NCBI GenBank assembly: GCA_051251725.1
Contig: JBPOFN010000017.1
Span: 22,606 to 86,605 of the forward strand
Length of the DNA stretch: 64,000 bases
Origin: JALZUE01 sp051251725
GTDB lineage: Bacteria > Pseudomonadota > Gammaproteobacteria > Enterobacterales > Alteromonadaceae
Direction: 5' to 3'
Below, piece after piece: positions 17,145 to 25,777 of the stretch (position 1 is its first letter; each line of letters begins with the position of its first letter). Made by a program: the position numbers and the translations under genes. The notes under the pieces were generated by a model, which was not told the DNA's origin, searched no databases, and worked only from the letters and a program-made list of their open reading frames with translations.

Positions 17145-20100
17145 TTACGGTGTTACGTCTTCAATCACTAAGTTGTCGAAGTAAAATAGTTCACCAACTT
17201 TATTAAAGTTAATTTGAAAATTAGTATTACCTGGTTGCCATGCTGCTGAATCGGCTGGAATATCGATAAAATATTCCACCGCAGTCCAGCTATTTTTCAC
17301 TGCAAACCAGTGCTGGCCTGAACCAACCCAACCCGCTGCGTTATTCCAAAATTCAGCATAACCGCCAACCCAGCCGCCATCGCTGGCACGTTTTGCGTCA
17401 AAAGATATTTTTAAGCGTTTACCTGGGGTATAAATATCTTGTGGTAAATTACTGCTGTTTAGCACTAAACCGACTTTGCCGCCGCTAGTATCAATTTCAG
17501 CACCAAAGTCACTATCAAGCGCCGCATCAACCGTGGCATTAACCACACCCGCGGTGTCCCAACCATAACCCCAAGGCGCAATACCGCCATTATCAAAACC
17601 AGCATTTAATCCGGCTAATAAATTAGGATCGGTTTCTGGTTCGGCATTTGGATCTGAGATAGTAATATTTTCAATAATGGTATTGGCATAATCAGTTTGC
17701 CAGTTACCACCTACTTCTCTGATCGCCGAAATAAAGCGATAGCCTGAATCAGCTTCAATGTCATTTGGCCAAACCGTTAGCTCGACTTCGCCCGAACCTG
17801 GTTGTACCGTGCGGCGCGTTCCTGCTTTCCAACCTGAGGTATGTGATAAATCGACAGTGATATCACTTTCAACCACAGCAGTATATTGCACAGTCACCTT
17901 ATAACTTGGTGCGATAACAAGGTTTTGCGTACCACCAACAATACTCACTTGTGAGTCGTCGGTATAAACCCAATCTTCTGGGTGAATAACTATGCCGCTG
18001 ATACTGTGACCATCAACATTAGTTTGCCAATTACCGCCAATAGTACGCAGTCCGGCCGCCCAGCGATAACCTGTACCCGCTGGCAGTGGTTCAGCTAAGT
18101 TAAAGATAACTTCAGCTTCGCCTTCGCCGGCATAAACCATGACTCTAGCTTCGCCTAGCCATTGATTAGTAGGAGAACGCATTTCTAGCGAAATATCGCG
18201 ATCTTCATCTGTAGAATAAGCCACTTTAATAGCATAACTGGTGCTCGAGATTTCATCACTGGTGTCTTCGATAATAGTGACAGTGTTCGGCACTGAAATT
18301 TTGTCTAATACTTCAATATTCGTCGTGGTTACTTGGCTATTATTGCCATTTGCCATCGCTGTAATAGTAGCAAAACCTGGTTGTTGCGGTGTTAACACGC
18401 CATCACTATCAACAGTAACAACGGCTGGATTTGACGAACGCCAAACAACAAATTGATCGGTGGCATTGGCAGGTAATACTTGCGCTTGTAAACGACGTGG
18501 TTTGTCTTTATTGATTTGCAGATCAGTTTTATTAACCTTTATACCTGTGACTGGAATGTCAGTTAAAACATCATGTTTATCAACTTCCAAGATCATCGAG
18601 CTAATACGGCCATCACTATCAGAGAAGGTAACTGATATTTGGTTATCTTGTTTTAAGTACTTCGCTGGTACTGGAATTTCAATCGCACCAAAAAAGTCTG
18701 CGCGCGTTGCTTGGTCATAACCTTTCCAATCATTTGGCACTGTCACTAAATGGCCATTAACTTTTAGCTCTGGCTGTTTAGATTTATCATGCTTACGTGA
18801 AATCCCCATGCGTAACATGGCGGTGCCTTGATCAGCATTAAAACCATTTTTATAGAAATGATAATTCAACGCTAAGTTCATATTTTTGTTGGTGACGCTG
18901 TTTTTAACCAAAACGTCAGTGCGACGATTAGTTTCCCAATCATTAGGATAAGTCGCTTTAATTTTGGCGAAATTTCTATTTAAACTAGCAATCAACGAAG
19001 CCATTTTGTTTTCGTATTTCGCTGCTACTGTTTTCGCTAACGCTTCATTATATTCAAAAGTATTGGCGATATAGTCAGTGAAAGCATTGTCATCAACATT
19101 CAAAACAACATTATTGATGGCAAAGTTAGTCGCTTGCTCAGCAACAATTGGCGCTAAATGTTCATAGGCATAATAACTTTGTTTGCGTACCACACTGGCT
19201 GGGGCAAAATTTTGGGCAAATTCATACTCTAAAACCACCACTTCATGATCAGCTAATACTAATTCAGTTGGCGCTGAATCAGTGACAATATCACTATAAA
19301 TAGCAGCTTCGCCATAAGGAACATGTAAACGCTTGGTGCGTAATGAAACAAGTTCACCCATTGAAGCAACAAAGTCTAACGCGACAGATTTATCACTGTC
19401 TTCAAAGTTGTTAAGGGCTAAATAAACTTTAGGGCCATAAGCAAAAGCTTGTACAGCTAAATCAGGATCGAGTTCCTGGACATCAATACGGGTACCTTTT
19501 ACTTCTGACCATAATTGGAAAAATTTCGCTTTTTCAGTGAATAAAAAGCCATTCACTTTATTGCCAATAATTTTTGTCGGGTCTGGGCGCCAAATAGCCG
19601 CCGAATAAGGTTGGAAATTATTCGCTTGATAGAACCAAGTTGCTTTACCTGAAATAAAAGGAATAGATGTTAAAATACGGTCTTCACGGTCAAGCGCACT
19701 AAATAATAAATGGTTTAATGACGGTAATTCTTGTGAGCTTCGAGCGTCGCTATATTCAACACCTTCATAACCATCAACGATGCCGCCATATTCAGTTAAG
19801 GCATGCGGTTTCACCATATCCCATTTGTAATGGCTATAGGTTTCAATTAAATCCATGATCGCTTCAGCATTACTACCTGAGCGTTTGTTGTCTTGACCAG
19901 TAACATTTACACCATCATATAAATGAAATGAAAAGGCATCCATGGCATCGCCAGCGACATCCATAAAACGTTTTTGACGCTCTTCCCAGTGAGAAAAATC
20001 ACCCAACTCTACTGACGGCCATGCTGATGAAAAGCCAATCACTTTGGTATCAATGTTGCGGCGATCAAATTCTAAAGCTATTTCTTTAAACCATTGTGTC

Positions 20101-20693
20101 ATTTGCCCTTGAACAATAAGGTTTTGCTCAGGATCCCAACCACCTTCAACAAAGTCGCTGGCATGAACAAAAGGCTCATTCATTGGTTCATAAAATAACG
20201 GCCGAGTTTCATCGGTATAATAATTTTCAAAATAATCGGCGGCCCAACGAGCACCTTCCACTGGGTCATTACCGGTTTTCATCACGTTGTGCGGATGATC
20301 AGTGATCACCATACGGCGGTCGATAAACGGATATAAAACGCTATTTTTTTGCTGTTCAATACTCGTTGCACCATTAGTAATGGCGAAGTCTGTTGATGGG
20401 TAAAGGGTATTACCGCTAGCAGATAATGGACTCCAAAATGAACGACCAAAACCCGCATTTAATTCTTCCGTGATAGTCTCAACATCTGTTGGGCTAAATT
20501 CTGAATTTGTCGGAGAAGCGTGTAAATTAAAAAATTTATCACGGTTTAATACTGAGCTGTCGCCAATATATTTTTGCACACTCGGGTTTATTGTTATTTG
20601 GGTATCGGCAGCGTAACTGGTAGATACGGTGCCCGATATGGCAAAAGATATTAATAATGAACATCTTTTAATATTGAAATGATTTATAGACAT
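17145..20693 (-). CDS. GH86-type beta-agarase/porphyranase, multidomain
   Basis: Secreted 1182-residue glycoside hydrolase likely acting on red-algal galactans (agar or porphyran). It has a signal peptide (about 1-29). The catalytic barrel (about 30-515) has FFNLHASPT near its start, a likely acid/base Glu173 in YEPMNEPF and a likely nucleophile Glu301 in LTEYGG, the layout of family GH86. A Big_2-type Ig domain follows (about 713-795, VTGIKVNKTDLQINKDK). Then come two related modules of about 100 residues (about 801-901 and 918-1009), both containing GYR...GGNWQT. A C-terminal carbohydrate-binding-like domain (about 1024-1182) ends with FYFDNLVIEDV. Family choice between agarase and porphyranase is not decidable by eye. 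It is divergent from the GH10 gene. Confidence 0.82.
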   Translation of the reverse strand: MSINHFNIKRCSLLISFAISGTVSTSYAADTQITINPSVQKYIGDSSVLNRDKFFNLHASPTNSEFSPTDVETITEELNAGFGRSFWSPLSASGNTLYPSTDFAITNGATSIEQQKNSVLYPFIDRRMVITDHPHNVMKTGNDPVEGARWAADYFENYYTDETRPLFYEPMNEPFVHASDFVEGGWDPEQNLIVQGQMTQWFKEIALEFDRRNIDTKVIGFSSAWPSVELGDFSHWEERQKRFMDVAGDAMDAFSFHLYDGVNVTGQDNKRSGSNAEAIMDLIETYSHYKWDMVKPHALTEYGGIVDGYEGVEYSDARSSQELPSLNHLLFSALDREDRILTSIPFISGKATWFYQANNFQPYSAAIWRPDPTKIIGNKVNGFLFTEKAKFFQLWSEVKGTRIDVQELDPDLAVQAFAYGPKVYLALNNFEDSDKSVALDFVASMGELVSLRTKRLHVPYGEAAIYSDIVTDSAPTELVLADHEVVVLEYEFAQNFAPASVVRKQSYYAYEHLAPIVAEQATNFAINNVVLNVDDNAFTDYIANTFEYNEALAKTVAAKYENKMASLIASLNRNFAKIKATYPNDWETNRRTDVLVKNSVTNKNMNLALNYHFYKNGFNADQGTAMLRMGISRKHDKSKQPELKVNGHLVTVPNDWKGYDQATRADFFGAIEIPVPAKYLKQDNQISVTFSDSDGRISSMILEVDKHDVLTDIPVTGIKVNKTDLQINKDKPRRLQAQVLPANATDQFVVWRSSNPAVVTVDSDGVLTPQQPGFATITAMANGNNSQVTTTNIEVLDKISVPNTVTIIEDTSDEISSTSYAIKVAYSTDEDRDISLEMRSPTNQWLGEARVMVYAGEGEAEVIFNLAEPLPAGTGYRWAAGLRTIGGNWQTNVDGHSISGIVIHPEDWVYTDDSQVSIVGGTQNLVIAPSYKVTVQYTAVVESDITVDLSHTSGWKAGTRRTVQPGSGEVELTVWPNDIEADSGYRFISAIREVGGNWQTDYANTIIENITISDPNAEPETDPNLLAGLNAGFDNGGIAPWGYGWDTAGVVNATVDAALDSDFGAEIDTSGGKVGLVLNSSNLPQDIYTPGKRLKISFDAKRASDGGWVGGYAEFWNNAAGWVGSGQHWFAVKNSWTAVEYFIDIPADSAAWQPGNTNFQINFNKVGELFYFDNLVIEDVTP

Positions 20694-21163
20694 ACTACCT
20701 CACATAGCTTTGTTAATTTTATTATTAATAACAACCTACGAATTGATTCGCATTTGATTTTTGTTGTTTATATTTAATAAATCAAGAAAAGTATACTAGC
20801 AGCTTATTGGTAAAAGTGAATTAAATTATCAATTAAAGTGCTTAAAATACGAACAAAGTGTTATTTAAAATAAAACAAGTTGCTTTTTAAGATCGATTTA
20901 TTCGATGCTGTATGTAATTTATTTCTTTTACTTATAAAGAGGTGGGTTTATCTATAGATAAGAGCAATGTTTATGAGTTTTCAATAGCGGGTCATCAAAT
21001 CTCCCTGACAACGATGGCATCAAATTCATCCTGCCATAAAGGCTAAATTTCAGCCATTATCATTAAAAATCATAATAGCAATACCATTGAAATAAACTGA
21101 ATAGTAAATAACTTTCGATACAATCAAGGTTATAAATCCATAATTTACCTATAAGATGATGTT
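20694..21163. promoter_or_regulatory. Divergent regulatory region between GH86 and GH10 genes
   Basis: A 470-bp AT-rich non-coding stretch carrying the promoters of the two divergent hydrolase genes. Two candidate operators are visible: a perfect 14-bp palindrome TTATCTATAGATAA (20948-20961) and CGAATTGATTCG (20739-20750, 5-bp half-sites), 43 bp from the GH86 start. No regulator gene is adjacent. Binding is inferred from symmetry alone. Confidence 0.4.
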
Positions 21164-22324
21164 ATGACTCAACAGAAAATATCTCATTTAGCGCTTATCG
21201 CTACCTTTACTGTCGCACTATTTAGTTGCTCAGAAAACGTAACTAAACAAGCCGCTGTGCAACCAAGTGCAAGTATTACTTTAAAAGAGGCTTATGCAGA
21301 TAAGTTTCTAATTGGAGCAACCTTAGGCGCGTCTATGTTTACCACGCCAAATCATCCATCTTTAGCGTTAGCAAAACGCCATTTCAGCGCAATTACCCTT
21401 GATAACGATATGAAGTGGGAACGGATTAATCCTTTACCAGGCAAATACGAATTTGCAATCGCCGATCAATTTGCACAACTAGGTGATGATGAAAATATCA
21501 ATACCGTTGGCCATGTATTATTTTGGCACAGCCAAACACCTGACTGGGTTTTTAAAGATGCACAAGGTAACTTATTAACCAGAGACGGTTTACTTGAACG
21601 TATGCGAGAACGCGCAAAAATGTTTGCTAGCCGTTATGGTGACAGAGTTAAAATTTGGGATGTGGTTAACGAAGCGATAGAAGACGATGGCACATTACGC
21701 CAATCTTTATATAACCAAATTATTGGTGATGACTTTATCGAACAGGCTTTTATTATTGCTGATCAAGAAATGCCAAAAGACGCAACCTTGATCTATAACG
21801 ATTATGGTATGGACAGAACAGGCCGCCGAGATACGGTAATTGCTATGGTTAACGATTTTGTTAAACGAGGTGTACGTATTGACGGCATTGGTTTGCAAGG
21901 TCACTATGACATGATTAGCCCAAGTGTAGAAAAAATTGATGAAACCTTAACGGCTTATGCCGCAACTGGCTTAAAGTTACACATTACCGAGCTTGATATA
22001 GACTTTTTAGGCCGAGATGGCTTGTTAGGTGCTAATGTTGATATCAAAAAATTAACGGCAACGCCAGAAAACAATCCATACCCTGATGGCAACTTTCCAG
22101 CTGCTGCCGAAGATAAGTTAGCAGCGCGTTATCAAGACATTTTTCAAACCTTTATCAAGCATCAAAAAAGTATTGAGCGCGTTACTTTTTGGGGCGTTAC
22201 AGATGGTGATTCTTGGTTAAATGGTTGGCCTGTAGTAGGAAGAACCAATTTTCCATTATTATTTAATCGCGACGGCCAAGCCAAAAAAGCACATGATGTG
22301 GTATTAGCTTTAGCGCTTAAATAA
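21164..22324 (+). CDS. GH10 endo-1,4-beta-xylanase-like lipoprotein
   Basis: Family GH10 retaining glycoside hydrolase of 386 residues that cleaves beta-1,4-xylan. The catalytic acid/base is Glu170 (WDVVNEA) and the nucleophile Glu276 (HITELDID); other GH10 landmarks are DNDMKWE, GHVLFWHSQTPDW and FWGVTDGDSW. The N-terminus is a signal sequence with Cys22 in ALFSC; Phe at the -2 position makes this lipobox slightly unusual, so outer-membrane anchoring is likely but not certain. No carbohydrate-binding module is fused. Red algae contain mixed-linkage xylans, which fits the neighbouring GH86 gene. Confidence 0.9.
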   Translation: MTQQKISHLALIATFTVALFSCSENVTKQAAVQPSASITLKEAYADKFLIGATLGASMFTTPNHPSLALAKRHFSAITLDNDMKWERINPLPGKYEFAIADQFAQLGDDENINTVGHVLFWHSQTPDWVFKDAQGNLLTRDGLLERMRERAKMFASRYGDRVKIWDVVNEAIEDDGTLRQSLYNQIIGDDFIEQAFIIADQEMPKDATLIYNDYGMDRTGRRDTVIAMVNDFVKRGVRIDGIGLQGHYDMISPSVEKIDETLTAYAATGLKLHITELDIDFLGRDGLLGANVDIKKLTATPENNPYPDGNFPAAAEDKLAARYQDIFQTFIKHQKSIERVTFWGVTDGDSWLNGWPVVGRTNFPLLFNRDGQAKKAHDVVLALALK

Positions 22325-22353
22325 ATATAAAAGTTTAATCATTTTAAAACACT

Positions 22354-22390
22354 AGCGGGAATTTACTGAAAAATTCCCGCTTCTAGCTTT
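22354..22390 (+). terminator. Terminator of the GH10 gene
   Basis: Perfect 11-bp stem AGCGGGAATTT (22354-22364) with AAATTCCCGCT (22371-22381), 6-nt loop, 29 bp after the stop. The T-rich sequence after it is the start of a heptamer repeat (TTCTAGCTTTT). Confidence 0.75.
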
Positions 22391-22434
22391 TAGCTTCTAG
22401 CTTTTAGCTTCTAGCTTCTAGCTTCTAGTTTCTA
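22381..22434 (+). repeat. Tandem heptamer repeat TTYTAGC
   Basis: Seven complete 7-bp units (TTCTAGC or TTTTAGC, the last ending in T) plus a partial eighth, in the gap between the GH10 and GH5 genes. Because 7 is not a multiple of 3 and the tract is non-coding, slippage would change only spacing. It lies 41 bp upstream of the GH5 start codon, within its likely promoter or leader. Confidence 0.9.
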
Positions 22435-22474
22435 AAGCAGGAAAAAACATTAAACCAATGCAACAAGGGTAATT

Positions 22475-23611
22475 ATGCTAAGCAATAACGTTTATCTCCG
22501 ATTAATCTCTTATGGCTTATCGCTGGCCTTGTTAAGCAGCTGTGGTAGTAGTGGTAGTCCAGCGAATAAGACCTCAAACAATTCAACATTACCCGAAGTC
22601 ATAATCCCGGCAGAACCTGAAGTTACGCTCCCAATACCACTCCCCGTCACCACGCCATACCTTTTACCTGACGAAATAAGCCCAGAACAAGCAGTCGCTG
22701 AGATGAAAATTGGCATTAATTTAGGTAATACTTTTGATGCACCTAATGAGGGTGATTGGGCGTTAGCGGCGGAAAGATCGTTTATTCAAGCATTTAAAGC
22801 AGCTGGTTTTAAACATATTCGCATTCCGGTAACTTGGCATCAACACACTGAGCAAACATCACCTTATCAAGTTGACAGTGCATTTCTCGCTCGAGTTGAA
22901 CAAGTAGTTGAATGGGCATTAGCAGAAGATCTTTATGTTATTTTAAATGCTCACCACGAAGCTTGGTTGAAAGAAGACTTTCAAAATCAAAAAAATCAAA
23001 ATCGTTTTGACCGTATTTGGCTACAGATTGCTGAGCATTTTAAAGAAAAGCCAGCTAAGTTAATGTTTGAAATACTAAACGAGCCACACGGCATGACAAT
23101 GGCAGATGTTAATCACATAAACCAAGGTGTATTAACCATTATTAGAAACCAAAACCCGAATCGAGTAGTGATTTTTTCCGGCCATGGTTACACGCCTATC
23201 GACGCTTTATTAACCATTGATATCCCTGATGTGCAAGATGAGTTTTTAATTGGTAATTTTCATAGTTATGACCCTTGGGCATTTGCTGGTCAATGTCAGC
23301 AAAGTTGGGGCACGAACCAAGACAAGTTAAAACTGCGTGAAATTTACCAACGCGCTAGTGATTGGTCAATTATCAATCAAATACCTGTCATGGTTAATGA
23401 ATTTGGTGCCGCCAAATATGACTTTACCCAAACTGAAAATGTTTGTGATTTATCAGAACGTTTAGCCTATTTAGCTCATCATGTGAGTTTAGCAAGCGAA
23501 TACGGCATTGCCGGTAGTTTTTGGGATGATGGCGGCTCGTTTAGCACTTTTAACCGCACCAACCTGACTTGGGGTAGTGAAAAAGATATTTTGGTTTCAG
23601 CAAACGAGTAG
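22475..23611 (+). CDS. GH5 endoglucanase-like lipoprotein
   Basis: Family GH5 retaining hydrolase (cellulase or related beta-1,4-glucanase/mannanase) of 378 residues. The lipobox LSSC gives Cys23 as the lipid anchor, followed by a Ser/Asn/Pro-rich linker (about 24-66). The barrel starts at MKIGINLGNTFDAP; the acid/base is Glu203 (EILNEPHG) and the nucleophile Glu309 (VMVNEFGA). The pattern GINLGNTFDA...IRIPVTW with LNAHHEAW supports a cellulase-type subfamily. It follows the GH10 gene by 150 bp on the same strand after that gene's terminator, so it probably has its own promoter. The substrate within GH5 is not certain. Confidence 0.87.
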   Translation: MLSNNVYLRLISYGLSLALLSSCGSSGSPANKTSNNSTLPEVIIPAEPEVTLPIPLPVTTPYLLPDEISPEQAVAEMKIGINLGNTFDAPNEGDWALAAERSFIQAFKAAGFKHIRIPVTWHQHTEQTSPYQVDSAFLARVEQVVEWALAEDLYVILNAHHEAWLKEDFQNQKNQNRFDRIWLQIAEHFKEKPAKLMFEILNEPHGMTMADVNHINQGVLTIIRNQNPNRVVIFSGHGYTPIDALLTIDIPDVQDEFLIGNFHSYDPWAFAGQCQQSWGTNQDKLKLREIYQRASDWSIINQIPVMVNEFGAAKYDFTQTENVCDLSERLAYLAHHVSLASEYGIAGSFWDDGGSFSTFNRTNLTWGSEKDILVSANE

Positions 23612-23866
23612 CTAATTCTTAGCTGGAATAAACCCAGTGAATCTTCATAAAACTTGTTGGTTTGTAAATATATCGCGATGATAGCAATAACAGACCAGCA
23701 ACCATTAAAAAAATATAACCTACTATTTTTATTGATTATTTATTAATGCACATAAAGAAATAATTAGCGCTAAACTGATTTAGATCTATAGTTTACTAAC
23801 TTATCACTCGTCAATACGCCACTTTTCTTCGGTTTGATAAAGACAAAATGACTATAGATAATTTAA

Positions 23867-24313
23867 GAGCTCGGCATCAACCTACCTAAGCCAGCAGAAA
23901 AGTGGTACGGCGAGTCTAATAGCCAAATTAAAGCTGAATTTATCCAGCGTGCTAAGTTAATAAAGTTAGACGCATTAACACCTCAGTCATCGTCAGAACC
24001 GCTTAGCCAACGTTTATGGCGTAGATACGATAACAAGGCGCTGGCGATGTTAACGATTATTGAAAAACAGCCCGAAAAAGCAAAGTTACTCATTAAAAAT
24101 GCCGAATATTTAGTCGTCGAAGTTGAACATGCTGCCCAAAATGAAATGGTCACCAAGTTAGATGATTTTTTACGGCGAAGATCAAAAATATCAGCGGTTG
24201 TGCGCTCAGCCGATATTCTTGCTGATCCCGGCTTAAAAACGGCTTGTAATATTTTATTTGGCGATGAAGCAGAGAGTAAACTGCAAGAGTATCAAACCAT
24301 GTTAAAAGCGTGA
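23867..24313 (+). pseudogene. glpD: 3' remnant of glycerol-3-phosphate dehydrogenase (glpD)
   Basis: Reading in frame from 23867 (just after an in-frame TAA) to the stop at 24313 gives 148 residues like the C-terminal domain of aerobic glycerol-3-phosphate dehydrogenase: ELGINLPKPAEKWYGE, SSSEPLSQRLWRRYDNKAL, AEYLVVEVEHAAQNEMVTKL, then DDFLRRRSKI and ILFGDEAESKLQEY. The FAD-binding N-terminal two-thirds (over 350 residues) is missing and the sequence just upstream has no matching frame. An ATG at 24047 could express only 88 residues. I call it a decayed fragment; an intact copy would be expected elsewhere. Confidence 0.75.
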
Positions 24314-24354
24314 ACTTAGGGTCATGCAAAAAATGACCATCATAATGATGTTAT

Positions 24355-24384
24355 TAAAACCGCTTAAGTTAGATACTTAAGCGG
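24355..24384 (-). terminator. Terminator of the CBS-domain gene
   Basis: A perfect 10-bp stem (24360-24369 with 24375-24384, CCGCTTAAGT) and a 5-nt loop, followed on the minus strand by TTTTAATAA. It lies 35 bp past the stop of the CBS-domain gene and 47 bp from the glpD remnant, so it may serve both directions. Confidence 0.7.
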
Positions 24385-24418
24385 ATAGTCCTTTATAAAA
24401 GCCTTTGGCTTAATCTAT

Positions 24419-24979
24419 TTAACCATTTACCACTTTAAAAATTCGGCTAAATGAATTTTTATTATTAAGCATAATTGGTAAGTGTAGTTTTCTGGCGATG
24501 TCACTTGATGAAATAACCCCTCGTATTTGGTGGCTTTGACGATCAACCACTAAACAATGATTGAGGCCATTTTTCTCTAAAGCCAAAATAACATCACTCA
24601 CTTTTGACTTTTTGAGTTCTTGATAATCAAAAACAAATAAACACCGACGAGGCAACATCATATCTGCAACCTCAATCTCAGATCGAGGTGTACCTTTAGC
24701 AACTTCTTTAACAATATGTTGTTCTGTTAATTCAATGGTACTAATTACGCCTAAAAACTCATCACTTTCAGACACAACAATTTTCATCTGAACATGCGAC
24801 TTCATCATCAAATTAAGTGCATCTACGGCCAAAGTACTGGCTTCTATTTTTAAAGGAACATTATATTTAAAGTCAGTAAATATCTCTGTTGCAGGTGAAT
24901 TAATTGTGGTTTGTTCAAAATATTCAGGTGAAACAATATCGTCTACTTTTTCTAAATCAAATAAGTGTAAATTTTTCAT
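24419..24979 (-). CDS. CBS-domain pair protein
   Basis: Soluble protein of 186 residues with two CBS motifs (about 40-95 and 105-170). Each ends in a typical strand-turn: FLGVISTIELTEQHI and IRGVISSSDIARKL. CBS pairs usually bind adenine nucleotides and act as energy or redox switches; no enzyme or channel domain is fused, so this is a stand-alone module with unknown partner. The C-terminal tail NKNSFSRIFKVVNG is short and basic. It is monocistronic, with a hairpin terminator behind it. Confidence 0.82.
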   Translation of the reverse strand: MKNLHLFDLEKVDDIVSPEYFEQTTINSPATEIFTDFKYNVPLKIEASTLAVDALNLMMKSHVQMKIVVSESDEFLGVISTIELTEQHIVKEVAKGTPRSEIEVADMMLPRRCLFVFDYQELKKSKVSDVILALEKNGLNHCLVVDRQSHQIRGVISSSDIARKLHLPIMLNNKNSFSRIFKVVNG

Positions 24980-25166
24980 AACTACCTCTAATCTCTAAAA
25001 TACAGCGCTATTAATGGCGTAATTGATAGACAGTTAAAAAGGTCTAATTAATAGTGAAACGCACGAATTAATAGCTAACTTAATGCTTAGATTTATAATT
25101 TGGCGGACTAAATATCGTTAATATAAATAGTGTTCGCCAAAAATCTAAAGTTAAAATTTTATTAAA

Positions 25167-25463
25167 TTAAGCTAAAAGAGGTGGTGCTCGGGTATTAATT
25201 GAATAGCGAGTTAAAACAAAAGATCCTTGCTGCTCTGATGCGCAATTATCTAATAAATGTTTTATATCTGCATTGATTGGGTGTCGAGAAATAAAGAAGT
25301 TTAAAGGGTCAGTGTCTTCTTGTGATTCATTTTTAGCAGACAAATCAACATCAAATAATGTTGATTGATCAACACTACTTTTGTGACTGAAACCCTGATT
25401 GCCTTGTTCCATGGTCGAACAAGTAACAATGAATAAAAGGGCGGCTAAAAAATATTTAATCAC
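25167..25463 (-). CDS. Small secreted or lipoprotein-like protein, unknown
   Basis: A 98-residue protein with a hydrophobic N-terminal export signal (IKYFLAALLFIVTCS). Cys15 in IVTC lies near the end of that stretch and could be a lipobox, although the -1 Thr is not standard. The mature part is polar and acidic, with one further Cys (DNCASEQQG) and a C-terminal RAPPLLA. No family is recognised. It stands alone between the CBS gene and the Ig-like lipoprotein gene. Confidence 0.45.
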   Translation of the reverse strand: MIKYFLAALLFIVTCSTMEQGNQGFSHKSSVDQSTLFDVDLSAKNESQEDTDPLNFFISRHPINADIKHLLDNCASEQQGSFVLTRYSINTRAPPLLA

Positions 25464-25777
25464 TAACTTACTACTTTAAATTTATTTCCTATTAATAACT
25501 ATGATGTTTAATTAAATATTTTCAAGTGGCTGGTTAAATTATATTGCCGTTATTCTCGTTGTGAAAGGCTCTATTTCTGAAAGTTAGACAGCACTAGTAA
25601 CAACATCACAATTGATATATCACCAGTAGTTTTGGCAAATATAAGAGAGTAAAATCTAAAGATATTTATGAATTAGTTAGCTATTTACTTAAGTGACAAC
25701 TAGTCAACTGTTACCCAAGTCTGTCTTAGTTGATATAAAAAGTATCGCTTATAGCAACTAAGACATCATAAAGCGCT
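25464..25777. other. Non-coding gap with two inverted repeats
   Basis: A 314-bp AT-rich gap holding the promoter side of the small secreted gene. At its right end TGTCTTAGTTG (25722-25732) pairs perfectly with 25755-25765, and ATAAAGCGCTTTAT (25768-25781) is a perfect palindrome overlapping the stop of the Ig-like gene. Neither is followed by a T-run. No ORF is supported. Confidence 0.6.
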
